Shown here in pieces: positions 33,708 through 41,199 of a stretch of DNA of 64,000 nt; the first letter of the stretch is position 1, and each line of letters begins with the position of its first letter. The notes beneath the pieces are model-generated. The model did no database searches and was not told the origin of the DNA. It saw only the letters and a list, made by a program, of their open reading frames with translations. Source of the DNA: Couchioplanes caeruleus (GTDB lineage Bacteria; Actinomycetota; Actinomycetes; Mycobacteriales; Micromonosporaceae); the NCBI RefSeq assembly GCF_003751945.1, contig NZ_RJKL01000001.1, forward strand, positions 6,758,001 through 6,822,000, in the 5' to 3' direction. The position numbers were made by a program, and so were the translations under genes.

Positions 33708-35282
33708 ATGCCGATTTCTGGCGAACTGCCCGAACTTGCCGCGACGGTGTTGCAGCCCGGATTCGTCGGCACGACGGTGCCCGACTGGGTGCGCCGCCGG
33801 CTCGCGGAGGGGCTCGGCGGCGTCGCGCTCTTCGCCCGCAACGTCGAGTCCGGCGCGCAGGTCGCGGCGCTGACCGCCCAGTTGCGCGCCGAGCGGCCCG
33901 ACGTCATCGTGGCCGTCGACGAGGAGGCGGGCGACGTCACCCGGCTCGAGTCGCGGCAGGGCAGCTCCCGCCCCGGCAACCTCGGGCTGGGTGCCGTCGA
34001 TGATCCCGAGCTCACCGAGGCCGTCGCCCGGGACCTGGGACTCGAGCTGGCGCACGCGGGCATCACCCTCGACTACGCGCCGGACACGGACGTCAACAAC
34101 AACCCCGACAACCCGATCATCGGGGTACGCGCGTTCGGCGCCGAGCCGCAATTGGTGGCCCGGCACGGCGCGGCCTGGATCCGTGGGCTGCAGGACGCCG
34201 GGGTCGCCGCCTGCGCGAAGCACTTCCCCGGCCACGGCGACACCGCCGTCGACTCGCACCACGACGTGCCGGTCATCGGTCACGACCGGGCCCGGCTGCG
34301 GGAGTGCGAGCTGGTGCCGTTCCGGGCGGCCGTCGCGGCCGGGGTTCAGTCGATCATGACGGGTCATCTGCTGGTGCCCGCGTACGACCCGGAGCTGCCC
34401 GCCACCCTGAGCCGGCGCATCCTGACCGGCCTGCTCCGCGAGGAGCTCGGCTTCGAGGGCCTGATCGTCACCGACGGCATCGAGATGCAGGGCGTGCGCC
34501 GGGCGTACGGGCTGGAGGGCGCCACCGTCCGCGCGCTCGCCGCCGGCGCCGACGCCATCTGCGTGGGCGGCGACCACGCCGACGAGCGGACGGCCGTCCG
34601 CCTGCGCGACGCGATCGTGGCGGCCGTCCGCGCCGGCGATCTGCCCGAGGAGCGGCTGCGCGATGCCGCGGCCCGGGTCCGCCGGCTCGCCGCCTGGACG
34701 CTGGAGCGGCAGACGGCGATCGGCGCCCGCGCGGTCGCCGACGCGGCGGGCTCCGCGGTCCCGGGCATCGCCGTCATCGGCGGCTCGGCGGTGGGCCAGG
34801 CCGCCGCCCGCCGTGCGGTCAAGGTGACCACCACCGGGGACGCGCCGGCGTTCCCGGTCGTCGCGCCGCACGTGGTGGAGTTCGCGCCGCCGCGCAACAT
34901 CGCGATCGGCGCCGAGACGCCGTGGGGGGTCGGCGCACCGCTGAGCCGGCTGCTGCCCGGCACCACCGCGGTCCGGCTCGGCGCCGACGACCTGGCCGGG
35001 GCGAGCGATCCGGCCGCCCGGGTCCTCGACGGCAGCGGAGGACGCCCGCTGGTGCTCGTGGTCCGCGACGCGCACCGGCACTCGTGGATCGCCGACGCGC
35101 TCGCGCGCACGCTGGCCGTACGCCCGGACGCGATCGTCGTGGAGATGGGCGTCCCGGTGGCGGTCAGCGGGGGGATGCACGTCGCCACCTACGGCGCCAC
35201 CCGGGCCTGCGGCCAGGCCGCCGCCGAGCTCATCGCCGGCGCGGCCGTCCCGGACCGCCACCAACGGGCGCTCGCCGCCTAA
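33708..35282 (+). CDS. Glycoside hydrolase family 3 (NagZ-like beta-N-acetylhexosaminidase)
   Basis: A 524-aa GH3 enzyme. The catalytic KHFPGHGDTAVDSHHDVP motif near residue 172 is the NagZ signature and VTDGIEM near 256 carries the nucleophile Asp. N-acetylhexosamine-releasing enzymes of this type act in peptidoglycan recycling or chitin-oligomer use. The C-terminal ~190 residues form a second alpha/beta domain. There is no signal peptide, so it is cytosolic. ATG 33708 has GGAGG 9-13 nt upstream. Confidence 0.9.
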   Translation: MPISGELPELAATVLQPGFVGTTVPDWVRRRLAEGLGGVALFARNVESGAQVAALTAQLRAERPDVIVAVDEEAGDVTRLESRQGSSRPGNLGLGAVDDPELTEAVARDLGLELAHAGITLDYAPDTDVNNNPDNPIIGVRAFGAEPQLVARHGAAWIRGLQDAGVAACAKHFPGHGDTAVDSHHDVPVIGHDRARLRECELVPFRAAVAAGVQSIMTGHLLVPAYDPELPATLSRRILTGLLREELGFEGLIVTDGIEMQGVRRAYGLEGATVRALAAGADAICVGGDHADERTAVRLRDAIVAAVRAGDLPEERLRDAAARVRRLAAWTLERQTAIGARAVADAAGSAVPGIAVIGGSAVGQAAARRAVKVTTTGDAPAFPVVAPHVVEFAPPRNIAIGAETPWGVGAPLSRLLPGTTAVRLGADDLAGASDPAARVLDGSGGRPLVLVVRDAHRHSWIADALARTLAVRPDAIVVEMGVPVAVSGGMHVATYGATRACGQAAAELIAGAAVPDRHQRALAA

Positions 35283-35336
35283 CGGCGGGCGCCCGGGCGG
35301 CCCCGGTGCCGCGGGCCGGTGGGCGGCCCGCGGCAT

Positions 35337-35424
35337 CGGGTGGCCGGGTGTGCGGCACCGGGTGGCCGGGTGTGCGGCACCGGGTGGCCGGGTGTGCGGC
35401 ACCGGGTGGCCGGGTGTGCGGCAC
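35337..35424 (+). repeat. 22-bp tandem repeat, four perfect copies
   Basis: Four identical 22-bp units (35337-35358, 35359-35380, 35381-35402, 35403-35424), starting CGGGTGGCCGGGTGTG. It is intergenic, between the GH3 gene and a lipoprotein gene. Length and spacing do not fit CRISPR. Confidence 0.95.
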
Positions 35425-35490
35425 GGGCGGTCCCGGCCCGCGTCGCGCTCCTCCGGCGGCCGGTGGATCCGCGGGCTGGCACCGCCCCCG

Positions 35491-35504
35491 TAGACTCGAT
35501 CACG
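35491..35504 (+). promoter_or_regulatory. -10 box for a probable leaderless transcript
   Basis: TAGACT at 35491-35496 is followed by 7 nt and then GTG 35504, placing a start point at the initiation codon. There is no Shine-Dalgarno. No convincing -35 is seen. Confidence 0.45.
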
Positions 35505-35827
35505 TGACGAAGACCGCCGCTCGCCCGCTCGCCGCCCTGTTCACCGCCGCCTTCGGCCTGGCCCTGCTCACCGGTTGCAGCAGCGACAACGTCTCCTGCG
35601 GGGTCGACCAGTGCACGGTCACGATCGACCGCACCGTCGACGCCAGCGCGGAGGTGCTCGGCGTCAAGGCGAAGTTCGTCAGCGCCGACCAGAACACGGT
35701 GACCCTCGAGGTGGCGGGGGAGCAGATCCAGCTCACCAAGGGCCAGCAGGCGGTCGACGTCGGCGGTCTGCAGGTCTCCCTGGACAGCATCAAGGCCGAC
35801 TCGGTGAGTTTCCAGGTCTCCCGTTAA
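35504..35827 (+). CDS. Small lipoprotein (107 aa)
   Basis: A 107-aa protein with a signal peptide ending in LTGC (lipobox, Cys at residue 25). The mature part has two more cysteines near the start and mostly beta strands (VSCGVDQCTVTIDRT, TLEVAGEQIQLTKGQQAV). It should be anchored to the outer face of the membrane. It has no known domain. A -10 box 7 nt before GTG 35504 suggests a leaderless mRNA. Confidence 0.72.
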   Translation: MTKTAARPLAALFTAAFGLALLTGCSSDNVSCGVDQCTVTIDRTVDASAEVLGVKAKFVSADQNTVTLEVAGEQIQLTKGQQAVDVGGLQVSLDSIKADSVSFQVSR

Positions 35828-35887
35828 CACACCTCGGCCGGGTCCGGGGCAGGTTTGGGAAAACCCGCCGCCGGTCACATAGCGGCC

Positions 35888-36709
35888 ATGACAGCCTCCT
35901 CGCACGTCCGCTCCACAGCCTCCCGGGCGGCGGACAGTAAGCCGCTCGAATATCTCGCCCGCGGTGGCTTCATCGCGTACGGGCTCATCCATCTGATCTT
36001 CGCCTGGATCGCGCTGCAGCTCGCCTTCGGCGACCGTGCCGGGGAGAGCGACCAGTCCGGCGCCCTGCAGACGCTCGCCCAACAGCCGATGGGCAGGACG
36101 CTCGTCGTCGTCACCGTGGTCGGCATGATCAGCCTGGCCCTGTGGCAGGCGCTCGAGGCGGCCATCGGGGAGAGCGGCGAGCGGGACCGCACGGCGCTGG
36201 CCGAGCGCTTGCTCTCGGGCTGCCGGACGATCCTGTACCTCTACTTCGCCTGGGTGGGCATCAAGATCCTGCGTGGCGCCAACGCCTCCACCGGGGACAG
36301 TCAGCAGCAGAGCGCCTCGAGCCTCATGGACAACACCGGCGGCAGGTTCCTCGTCGGCCTCATCGGCGTGGTGGTCGTCGGCATCGGCGTCGGCCTGGTG
36401 ATCTACGGGGTCAAGAAGAAGTTCGAGAAGCACCTGAACACCCACCAGATGAGCGGTACGGTGCACAGGACCACACGCCGACTCGGCGTCGCCGGCTACT
36501 CCAGCAAGGGCGTCGCGTACGGCATCGCCGGCGGCCTGATCGTGGCCGCCGCCGTCACCTACGACGCGGGCAAGGCCCGCGGCCTGGACGCCGCGCTCAA
36601 GACCCTGGCCGGTCAGGAGTACGGCCCCTGGCTCCTGGCACTGATCGCCCTCGGCATCGGGGCCTTCGGCATCTACTGCTTCTTCCAGGTCCGGTACCGC
36701 AAGGTGTGA
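35888..36709 (+). CDS. DUF1206 membrane protein
   Basis: A 273-aa protein with the DUF1206 architecture: three similar pairs of transmembrane helices (LARGGFIAYGLIHLIFAW, MGRTLVVVTVVGMISLALWQAL, SSKGVAYGIAGGLIVAA). ATG 35888 is used; the frame goes further upstream to 35855. Members of this family are common in actinobacteria and have no known function. Confidence 0.85.
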   Translation: MTASSHVRSTASRAADSKPLEYLARGGFIAYGLIHLIFAWIALQLAFGDRAGESDQSGALQTLAQQPMGRTLVVVTVVGMISLALWQALEAAIGESGERDRTALAERLLSGCRTILYLYFAWVGIKILRGANASTGDSQQQSASSLMDNTGGRFLVGLIGVVVVGIGVGLVIYGVKKKFEKHLNTHQMSGTVHRTTRRLGVAGYSSKGVAYGIAGGLIVAAAVTYDAGKARGLDAALKTLAGQEYGPWLLALIALGIGAFGIYCFFQVRYRKV

Positions 36710-36802
36710 TCAAGGTCTGACCTTCCCCGGCGAGGGTTCTTTTCCGGCGCGGGCGGGGCAAGCTGGATCGCTGGCAACGAACCCTGGTGAGGAGAGGGAA
36801 CC

Positions 36803-38065
36803 GTGACCAGCCTTCTGAGCGCCCTGCTCGCCGTCGTCGTGGCGGCCGGGACCGCGATCGTGATCGTCGAGTCGCTGCACCTGGTCCTTCAGCGCCTCGG
36901 CCGCCGTTCGTCCTTGCTCTGCGACCTGACGACCACCGCGCACCGTCCGTTCCTGGCCACCGTCACGGTCTTCGCCGTGCAGGTGGCCGTTCGCGGCTTC
37001 GCGGGGGAGTTCCCGGGCCGCGGCGGCGTCCTGCACACCCTGGTGATCCTGGTGATCGCCGCCGTCGCCTGGCTGATCGGCGCGCTGCTGCTCGTCCTCG
37101 AGGACGTCGCGCTCGCCAAGTGGCGGATCGACGTCCCGGACAACATGAAGGCTCGCCGGCTCAAGACCCAGGTGCAGATGCTGCGCCGGGTCACCGTGGC
37201 CGCGATCGTGGTGATCACCCTCGGCGTCGTGCTGATGACCTTCCCCGGCGTACGGGCGCTCGGCGCCAGCGTGCTCGCCTCCGCCGGCCTCATCTCGGTG
37301 ATCGCCGCGCTGGCCGCGCAGAGCACGCTCGGCAACGTCTTCGCCGGGCTCCAACTCGCCTTCAGCGACGCCGTGCGGATCGACGACGTCGTGGTGGTCG
37401 AGGGGGAGTGGGGCCGCATCGAGGATCTCACGCTGACGTACGTCGCCGTGCAGATCTGGGACGACCGGCGGCTCATCCTGCCCACCTCGTACTTCACCAC
37501 CAAGCCGTTCCAGAACTGGACCCGCACGGGATCCGCCGTGCTGGGCACCGCCGAGATCGACGTCGACTGGTCGGCGCCCGTCGAGTCGTTGCGCGCCGAG
37601 CTGCGGGCCGTGTGCGAGGGCACCGAGCTGTGGGACGGCCGGGTCTGCGTACTCCAGGTGACGGAGGCGGTCGGCGGCATGATCCGACTGCGGGCGCTGG
37701 TGAGCGCGCACGACGCGGGGTCACTGTGGGACCTGCGCTGCCTGGTGCGGGAGCGACTGGTGACCTGGGTCTTCGCGCACCGCCGTGACTCCCTTCCGCG
37801 GACAAGGACCGACGTGGGCATGGATCATGGGTACGCCGGGTCGGCGCTCGACGGCAACGCGGCCGCGAGCCCGGCCAGGGGTCGCCGCGGCGGCCTCGAC
37901 CGGCGTGGAGACGATGAGGCCGTCGACGACGCCCGGGTCTTCAGCGGCACGGGCGACGGCGACGAAAGGGCTGCGGCTTTTTCCGGGCCGGACGAGAAGA
38001 TTTCCGGGGCCGCGGAACCGACCTCGGAACCGGAACTTCCGGTGGTGGTCACGCCCTCGCGGTGA
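36803..38065 (+). CDS. MscS-family mechanosensitive channel
   Basis: A 420-aa protein with three or four N-terminal transmembrane helices and the MscS pore/beta region: VIAALAAQSTLGNVFAGLQLAFSDAVRIDDVVVVEG (near residue 170) followed by WGRIEDLTLTYVAVQIWDDRRLILPTSYF. Residues after ~330 are a polar acidic tail of ~90 residues without family similarity. It relieves turgor during osmotic downshock. GTG 36803 has GGAGAGG 6 nt upstream. Confidence 0.92.
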   Translation: MTSLLSALLAVVVAAGTAIVIVESLHLVLQRLGRRSSLLCDLTTTAHRPFLATVTVFAVQVAVRGFAGEFPGRGGVLHTLVILVIAAVAWLIGALLLVLEDVALAKWRIDVPDNMKARRLKTQVQMLRRVTVAAIVVITLGVVLMTFPGVRALGASVLASAGLISVIAALAAQSTLGNVFAGLQLAFSDAVRIDDVVVVEGEWGRIEDLTLTYVAVQIWDDRRLILPTSYFTTKPFQNWTRTGSAVLGTAEIDVDWSAPVESLRAELRAVCEGTELWDGRVCVLQVTEAVGGMIRLRALVSAHDAGSLWDLRCLVRERLVTWVFAHRRDSLPRTRTDVGMDHGYAGSALDGNAAASPARGRRGGLDRRGDDEAVDDARVFSGTGDGDERAAAFSGPDEKISGAAEPTSEPELPVVVTPSR

Positions 38066-38145
38066 CCGCTGCTGACCACGTCTGCGACACGAGGATTGAT
38101 TCCGGGTCGTGCAGGGCATACAGCGTGCAGGGAAAGGAGGACACC

Positions 38146-38583
38146 ATGGCCGATGTCCTGAACGGTAGCCCGGCCCGTCCGGGGACCGACCAGTCCACCT
38201 CGGAACTGGTCCAGAAGGCGAGCGAGCAGATCTCCCGCCTCGTCCGGGACGAGATCGCACTCGCCAAGGCGGAGCTCGCGGAGAAAGGCAAGCACGCCGG
38301 CATCGGTGTGGGTCTGTTCGGCGGGGGCGGCGTGCTCGCCCTGTACGGCGTCGGCGCGCTCCTCGCCACGCTGATCATCGTGCTGGACCTCTTCCTGCCG
38401 CTGTGGCTCGCCGCCCTGATCGTCACCGTGGTGCTGTTTGCCTCGGCCGGCGTGCTGGCGCTGCTCGGCAAGAGGCAGGTGTCCCAGGCGGTTCCTCCGG
38501 AGCCGAAGTCCGCCATCGAGAGCGCGAAGGCGGACGTCGACGAGGTCAAGCACGCGATCAAGAACGCTAGGAGCCGGGCATGA
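38146..38583 (+). CDS. Phage holin X-family (Actinobacterial holin) membrane protein
   Basis: A 145-aa protein, first of a three-gene operon. It has an amphipathic N-terminus (SELVQKASEQISRLVRDEIALAKAELAEKG), two transmembrane helices and a basic C-terminus with an Ala/Lys-rich helix; this is the PF07332 actinobacterial holin-X family. Despite its name it is usually chromosomal, not phage. AAAGGAGG precedes ATG 38146. Its stop overlaps the next start (ATGA). Confidence 0.85.
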   Translation: MADVLNGSPARPGTDQSTSELVQKASEQISRLVRDEIALAKAELAEKGKHAGIGVGLFGGGGVLALYGVGALLATLIIVLDLFLPLWLAALIVTVVLFASAGVLALLGKRQVSQAVPPEPKSAIESAKADVDEVKHAIKNARSRA

Positions 38584-39017
38584 GCGACAAGAACGGTGGG
38601 TCGGGGACCAAGCCCGACGTGGACGCACTTCGTGCGGAGATCAAGCAGACCCGCGCGGAGCTGGGCGAGACCGTCCAGGCCCTTGCCGCGAAGGCGGACG
38701 TGAAGGCGCGCGCGAAGGAGCAGGTCGAGATCACCAAGGCCAAGGCGAAGGCCCAGGTGCACGAGGCGACCGAGAAGGTGCGCGGTGCGGCGGCGACCGC
38801 CGCGGCGGCGGCCTCCGGCAAGGTCCGCGCGGCCACCTCACAGGCCGAGGACAAGATCGCCCCCGCCATCGACATGGTCCGCGAGACCGGCGCGCTGGAC
38901 AAGGCGCAGGAGGCCCGCGAGCAGGTGAAGCGCAACCCCGTCCCGTTCGCGGCGGTGGTCGCGGCCGGAGTGGCGCTGGTGGGCATCATCCTGATCGTGC
39001 GGGGGAGGCGCCGGTGA
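38580..39017 (+). CDS. DUF3618 protein
   Basis: A 145-aa protein with the DUF3618 start (DALRAEIKQTRAELGETVQALAAKADV), an extended Lys/Ala-rich amphipathic helix and a C-terminal transmembrane helix (VVAAGVALVGIILIV). It is coupled to the upstream and downstream genes by 4-nt overlaps. Members of this family occur with holin-X and DUF4235 proteins; function is unknown. Confidence 0.88.
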   Translation: MSDKNGGSGTKPDVDALRAEIKQTRAELGETVQALAAKADVKARAKEQVEITKAKAKAQVHEATEKVRGAAATAAAAASGKVRAATSQAEDKIAPAIDMVRETGALDKAQEAREQVKRNPVPFAAVVAAGVALVGIILIVRGRRR

Positions 39018-39286
39018 GCGGCAAGCTGCAGAAGGTCGCGTACAAGCCGGTGGGCCTGTTGCTGGGCATCGGCGCCGGCGCCGTGGCCGGATTCCTCTTC
39101 AAGGAGATCTGGAAACTGGCCTCCGGCGGCGACGACGCACCGAACGCCACCGACGAGGATCGCGGCTGGGGCGAGATCATCGCCGCGGCGGCGCTCCAGG
39201 GTGCGATCTTCGCGACGGTGAAGGCCCTCGTCGACCGCGGTGGGGCGACGGGCGTCCGCAAGATTACCGGCACCTGGCCGGACTGA
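39014..39286 (+). CDS. DUF4235 protein
   Basis: A 90-aa protein (GTG 39014, GTGA overlap). Two membrane helices (LLLGIGAGAVAGFLFKEIW and IIAAAALQGAIFATVKAL) and the YKPVG start are typical of DUF4235. It completes the three-gene operon and is followed by a strong terminator. Function unknown. Confidence 0.88.
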   Translation: MSGKLQKVAYKPVGLLLGIGAGAVAGFLFKEIWKLASGGDDAPNATDEDRGWGEIIAAAALQGAIFATVKALVDRGGATGVRKITGTWPD

Positions 39287-39313
39287 TCGGCGCCCTCTGT
39301 ATCGATAACCGTC

Positions 39314-39345
39314 AAGGCCCTCGGCGACTGCCGAGGGCCTTTTCC
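39314..39345 (+). terminator. Rho-independent terminator of the holin-X/DUF3618/DUF4235 operon
   Basis: AAGGCCCTCGGC and GCCGAGGGCCTT pair over 12 bp with a GACT loop, followed by TTTCCC. Starts 28 nt after the DUF4235 stop. Confidence 0.9.
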
Positions 39346-39404
39346 CTTGCCCCGGGAGTCGATGGGATTCGGCCAAGGGGAAGCTTTCGGGGCCGTTCTT
39401 CGGG

Positions 39405-39555
39405 TACAGTGTGGCCAGTTTTTGTGTAAGTGGTTCAGGTGGTAGGTCTTCTGCAGGAGACCGCTCCTTCTGAAAGGCCGTTCGCGGCGCCGCTGCTCGA
39501 AAACGACCATCGGCCCCGCATCACCGGGCCGGCATTTTCAGAAGGAGAGTTCAGC
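39405..39555 (+). promoter_or_regulatory. Cold-shock gene promoter and structured leader
   Basis: TACAGT at 39405-39410 is a -10 candidate, giving a leader of ~139 nt. In it, CTCCTTCTGAAA (39464-39475) is perfectly complementary to TTTCAGAAGGAG (39536-39547), which contains the AAGGAG Shine-Dalgarno of the cold-shock gene. An alternative local pair exists between AGGAG (39455-39459) and CTCCT (39464-39468), so two folds are possible. Confidence 0.65.
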
Positions 39556-39759
39556 ATGGCGCAAGGAACCGTGAAGTGGTTCAACGCAGACAAGGGCTTC
39601 GGCTTCATCACCGTCGACGGCGGGGGTGCTGACGTGTTCGTCCACTTCTCGGCCATCCAGACGAGCGGCTACCGCACTCTGGAAGAGAACCAGCGGGTCG
39701 AGTTCGAGATCGCCCAGGGTCAGAAGGGCCCGCAGGCGGAGCAAGTTCGCCCCCTCTGA
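39556..39759 (+). CDS. csp: Cold-shock protein (CspA family)
   Basis: A 67-aa OB-fold protein with RNP1 (GFGFITVD) and RNP2 (DVFVHFSAI), ~100% of a normal Csp. It binds single-stranded RNA and DNA. ATG 39556 has AAGGAG 9 nt upstream, sequestered in a predicted stem. It is monocistronic with its own terminator. It may be a general RNA chaperone rather than cold-specific. Confidence 0.96.
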   Translation: MAQGTVKWFNADKGFGFITVDGGGADVFVHFSAIQTSGYRTLEENQRVEFEIAQGQKGPQAEQVRPL

Positions 39760-39822
39760 GACCAACCAGCCGGCCGTCGGCCGGCAGCCGATCGCCTGGC
39801 GGAGATCGGCTCTAGCAGGGAG

Positions 39823-39852
39823 GCCCCGCGTCCTGGTGACAGGTCGCGGGGC
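39823..39852 (+). terminator. Terminator after the cold-shock gene
   Basis: GCCCCGCG pairs with CGCGGGGC (8 bp) and inner CCTG with CAGG, loop GTGA, followed by TTCTTTA after 5 nt. About 63 nt beyond the csp stop. Confidence 0.7.
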
Positions 39853-39870
39853 TGACTTCTTTATGGCCTG

Positions 39871-40107
39871 TCAGGATTCCGCGCGGTGGTCCTGCTGAGC
39901 GGCAAGCTGTTGCTTGAACCGGGCGCGGACCCGGACCCCCGTCACCATCAGGGCCACCCCCGCCACCGCCACCACCGGGCCCGCCACGGCCATGGCGGTC
40001 ACGCCGCTCAGCACGCTGTCGTGCACCAGGTCCAGGCCCTGTGCCGTCCAGAGGACGCCCAGCACGAGCGCGAGCAGGCCTCCGGTCAGCCAGAGCCAGC
40101 CCTTCAT
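39871..40107 (-). CDS. Small membrane protein (78 aa)
   Basis: A 78-aa protein (start MKGWLWL) with two transmembrane helices and a basic, Gln-rich end. The WLWLTGGLLALVLGVLWTAQGL pattern is common in small actinobacterial membrane proteins. GGAGG lies ~11 nt before ATG 40107; a longer in-frame version from ATG 40167 would overlap the end of the aldo/keto reductase gene by 14 nt. It is downstream of that gene on the same strand. Confidence 0.68.
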   Translation of the reverse strand: MKGWLWLTGGLLALVLGVLWTAQGLDLVHDSVLSGVTAMAVAGPVVAVAGVALMVTGVRVRARFKQQLAAQQDHRAES

Positions 40108-40153
40108 CGGCACGCCGTCCTCCGCAGCCGGGCCCTGCCCTGGCTGCCCCTGC

Positions 40154-41131
40154 TCACCAGCGGCCATGGACCTGGGCCCGGATCAGCTCGTCGTAGACCG
40201 CGCCGACCGCCGCGTGTGCCTCGGGCGGCAGGGCGGGCAGGCCGGCCACCGCGGCGTTGCCGCGGGCCTGCCCGGCGTTGCGGGCGCCCGGAATCACCAC
40301 GGTCACCGCCGGGTGGTCCACAATCCAGCGCAGTGCGAACTGGGCCATCGTCATCCCCTCCGGCACGTACGGCCGCAGCCGGCGCACCGCCGCAAGTCCG
40401 GTGCCGAAGTCGACGCCGGAGAAGGTCTCACCCACGTCGAAGGCCTCGCCGTGGCGGTTGTAAGTGCGGTGATCGTCCGCACCGAACGTGGTGTGCTCGT
40501 CGTACCGGCCCGAGAGCAGTCCGGAGGCCAGCGGGACCCGGGCGATGATGCCGACGCCCGCCTGCTGTGCCGCCGGCAGGACCCGTTCGAGCGGCTTGAG
40601 CCGCAGGGCGTTCAGGATGATCTGCACGCTCGCGGTGCCGGGCCGAGCGATCGCCGCGAGGGCCTCGTCGGTCGTCTCGACGCTGACGCCCCACGCCGCG
40701 ATGCGCTTCTCCTGCACCAGGGTGTCGAGGGCGTCGTAGACCGCCTCCGTGTGCAGGACCGCGGCCGGCGGGCAGTGCAACTGCACCAGGTCGAGGGTGT
40801 CGACGCCGAGGTTGGCGCGGGAACGGTCGGTCCAGGCGCGGAAGTTGTCGAGTGTGTAGTTCTCCGGCTCCTGCGGCATCCGGCGGCCCATCTTGGTGGC
40901 CACCATCAGGCCCGGCGCTTCCCGCAGGAAGCTGCCGATGATCCGCTCGCTGCGGCCGTCGCCGTACACGTCGGCGGTGTCCAGGAAGGTCACGCCGGCG
41001 TCCACGGCGGCGCGGAGGGTGGCGTGCGCGTCGTCCTCGCTCACCTCACCCCACTCGGCGCCGAGCTGCCAGGCGCCGAGACCGATCACCGCGACTTCCC
41101 GCCCCAGGCGGCCGAACCTGCGCTTCTCCAC
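40154..41131 (-). CDS. Aldo/keto reductase
   Basis: A 325-aa AKR. The core shows GLGAWQLGAEWG, TFLDTADVYGDGRSE (catalytic Asp and Tyr), KMGRR and LVQLHCPPAAV near the His position, with a C-terminal RWIVDHPAVTVVIPGA cofactor segment. NADPH-dependent reduction of carbonyls is expected; the substrate is unknown. The start GTG 41131 is used (frame open to 41170). It is divergent from the methyltransferase gene across a palindrome. Confidence 0.88.
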   Translation of the reverse strand: MEKRRFGRLGREVAVIGLGAWQLGAEWGEVSEDDAHATLRAAVDAGVTFLDTADVYGDGRSERIIGSFLREAPGLMVATKMGRRMPQEPENYTLDNFRAWTDRSRANLGVDTLDLVQLHCPPAAVLHTEAVYDALDTLVQEKRIAAWGVSVETTDEALAAIARPGTASVQIILNALRLKPLERVLPAAQQAGVGIIARVPLASGLLSGRYDEHTTFGADDHRTYNRHGEAFDVGETFSGVDFGTGLAAVRRLRPYVPEGMTMAQFALRWIVDHPAVTVVIPGARNAGQARGNAAVAGLPALPPEAHAAVGAVYDELIRAQVHGRW

Positions 41132-41163
41132 GACGGCGAGCCTAGTCTGCCGGTGATACCCTG

Positions 41164-41191
41164 CAAACAAGACGTACGTACGGTTTGTTTG
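41164..41191 (+). promoter_or_regulatory. Near-perfect palindrome between AKR and methyltransferase genes
   Basis: A 28-bp palindrome with CAAACAA (41164-41170) and TTGTTTG (41185-41191) arms around an ACGTACGTAC centre. It lies 32 nt before one start and 8 nt before the other. TetR-family operators often look like this; no regulator gene is near. Confidence 0.6.
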
Positions 41192-41199
41192 GAGGCCTC

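Noticed and set aside
35337..35424. CRISPR-like tandem repeats
   Set aside because: The 22-bp units are contiguous without spacers, and no cas gene is near.
38146..38583. Prophage signal from the holin-family gene
   Set aside because: The holin-X family is usually chromosomal in actinobacteria, sits here with DUF3618 and DUF4235, and no other phage gene is present.
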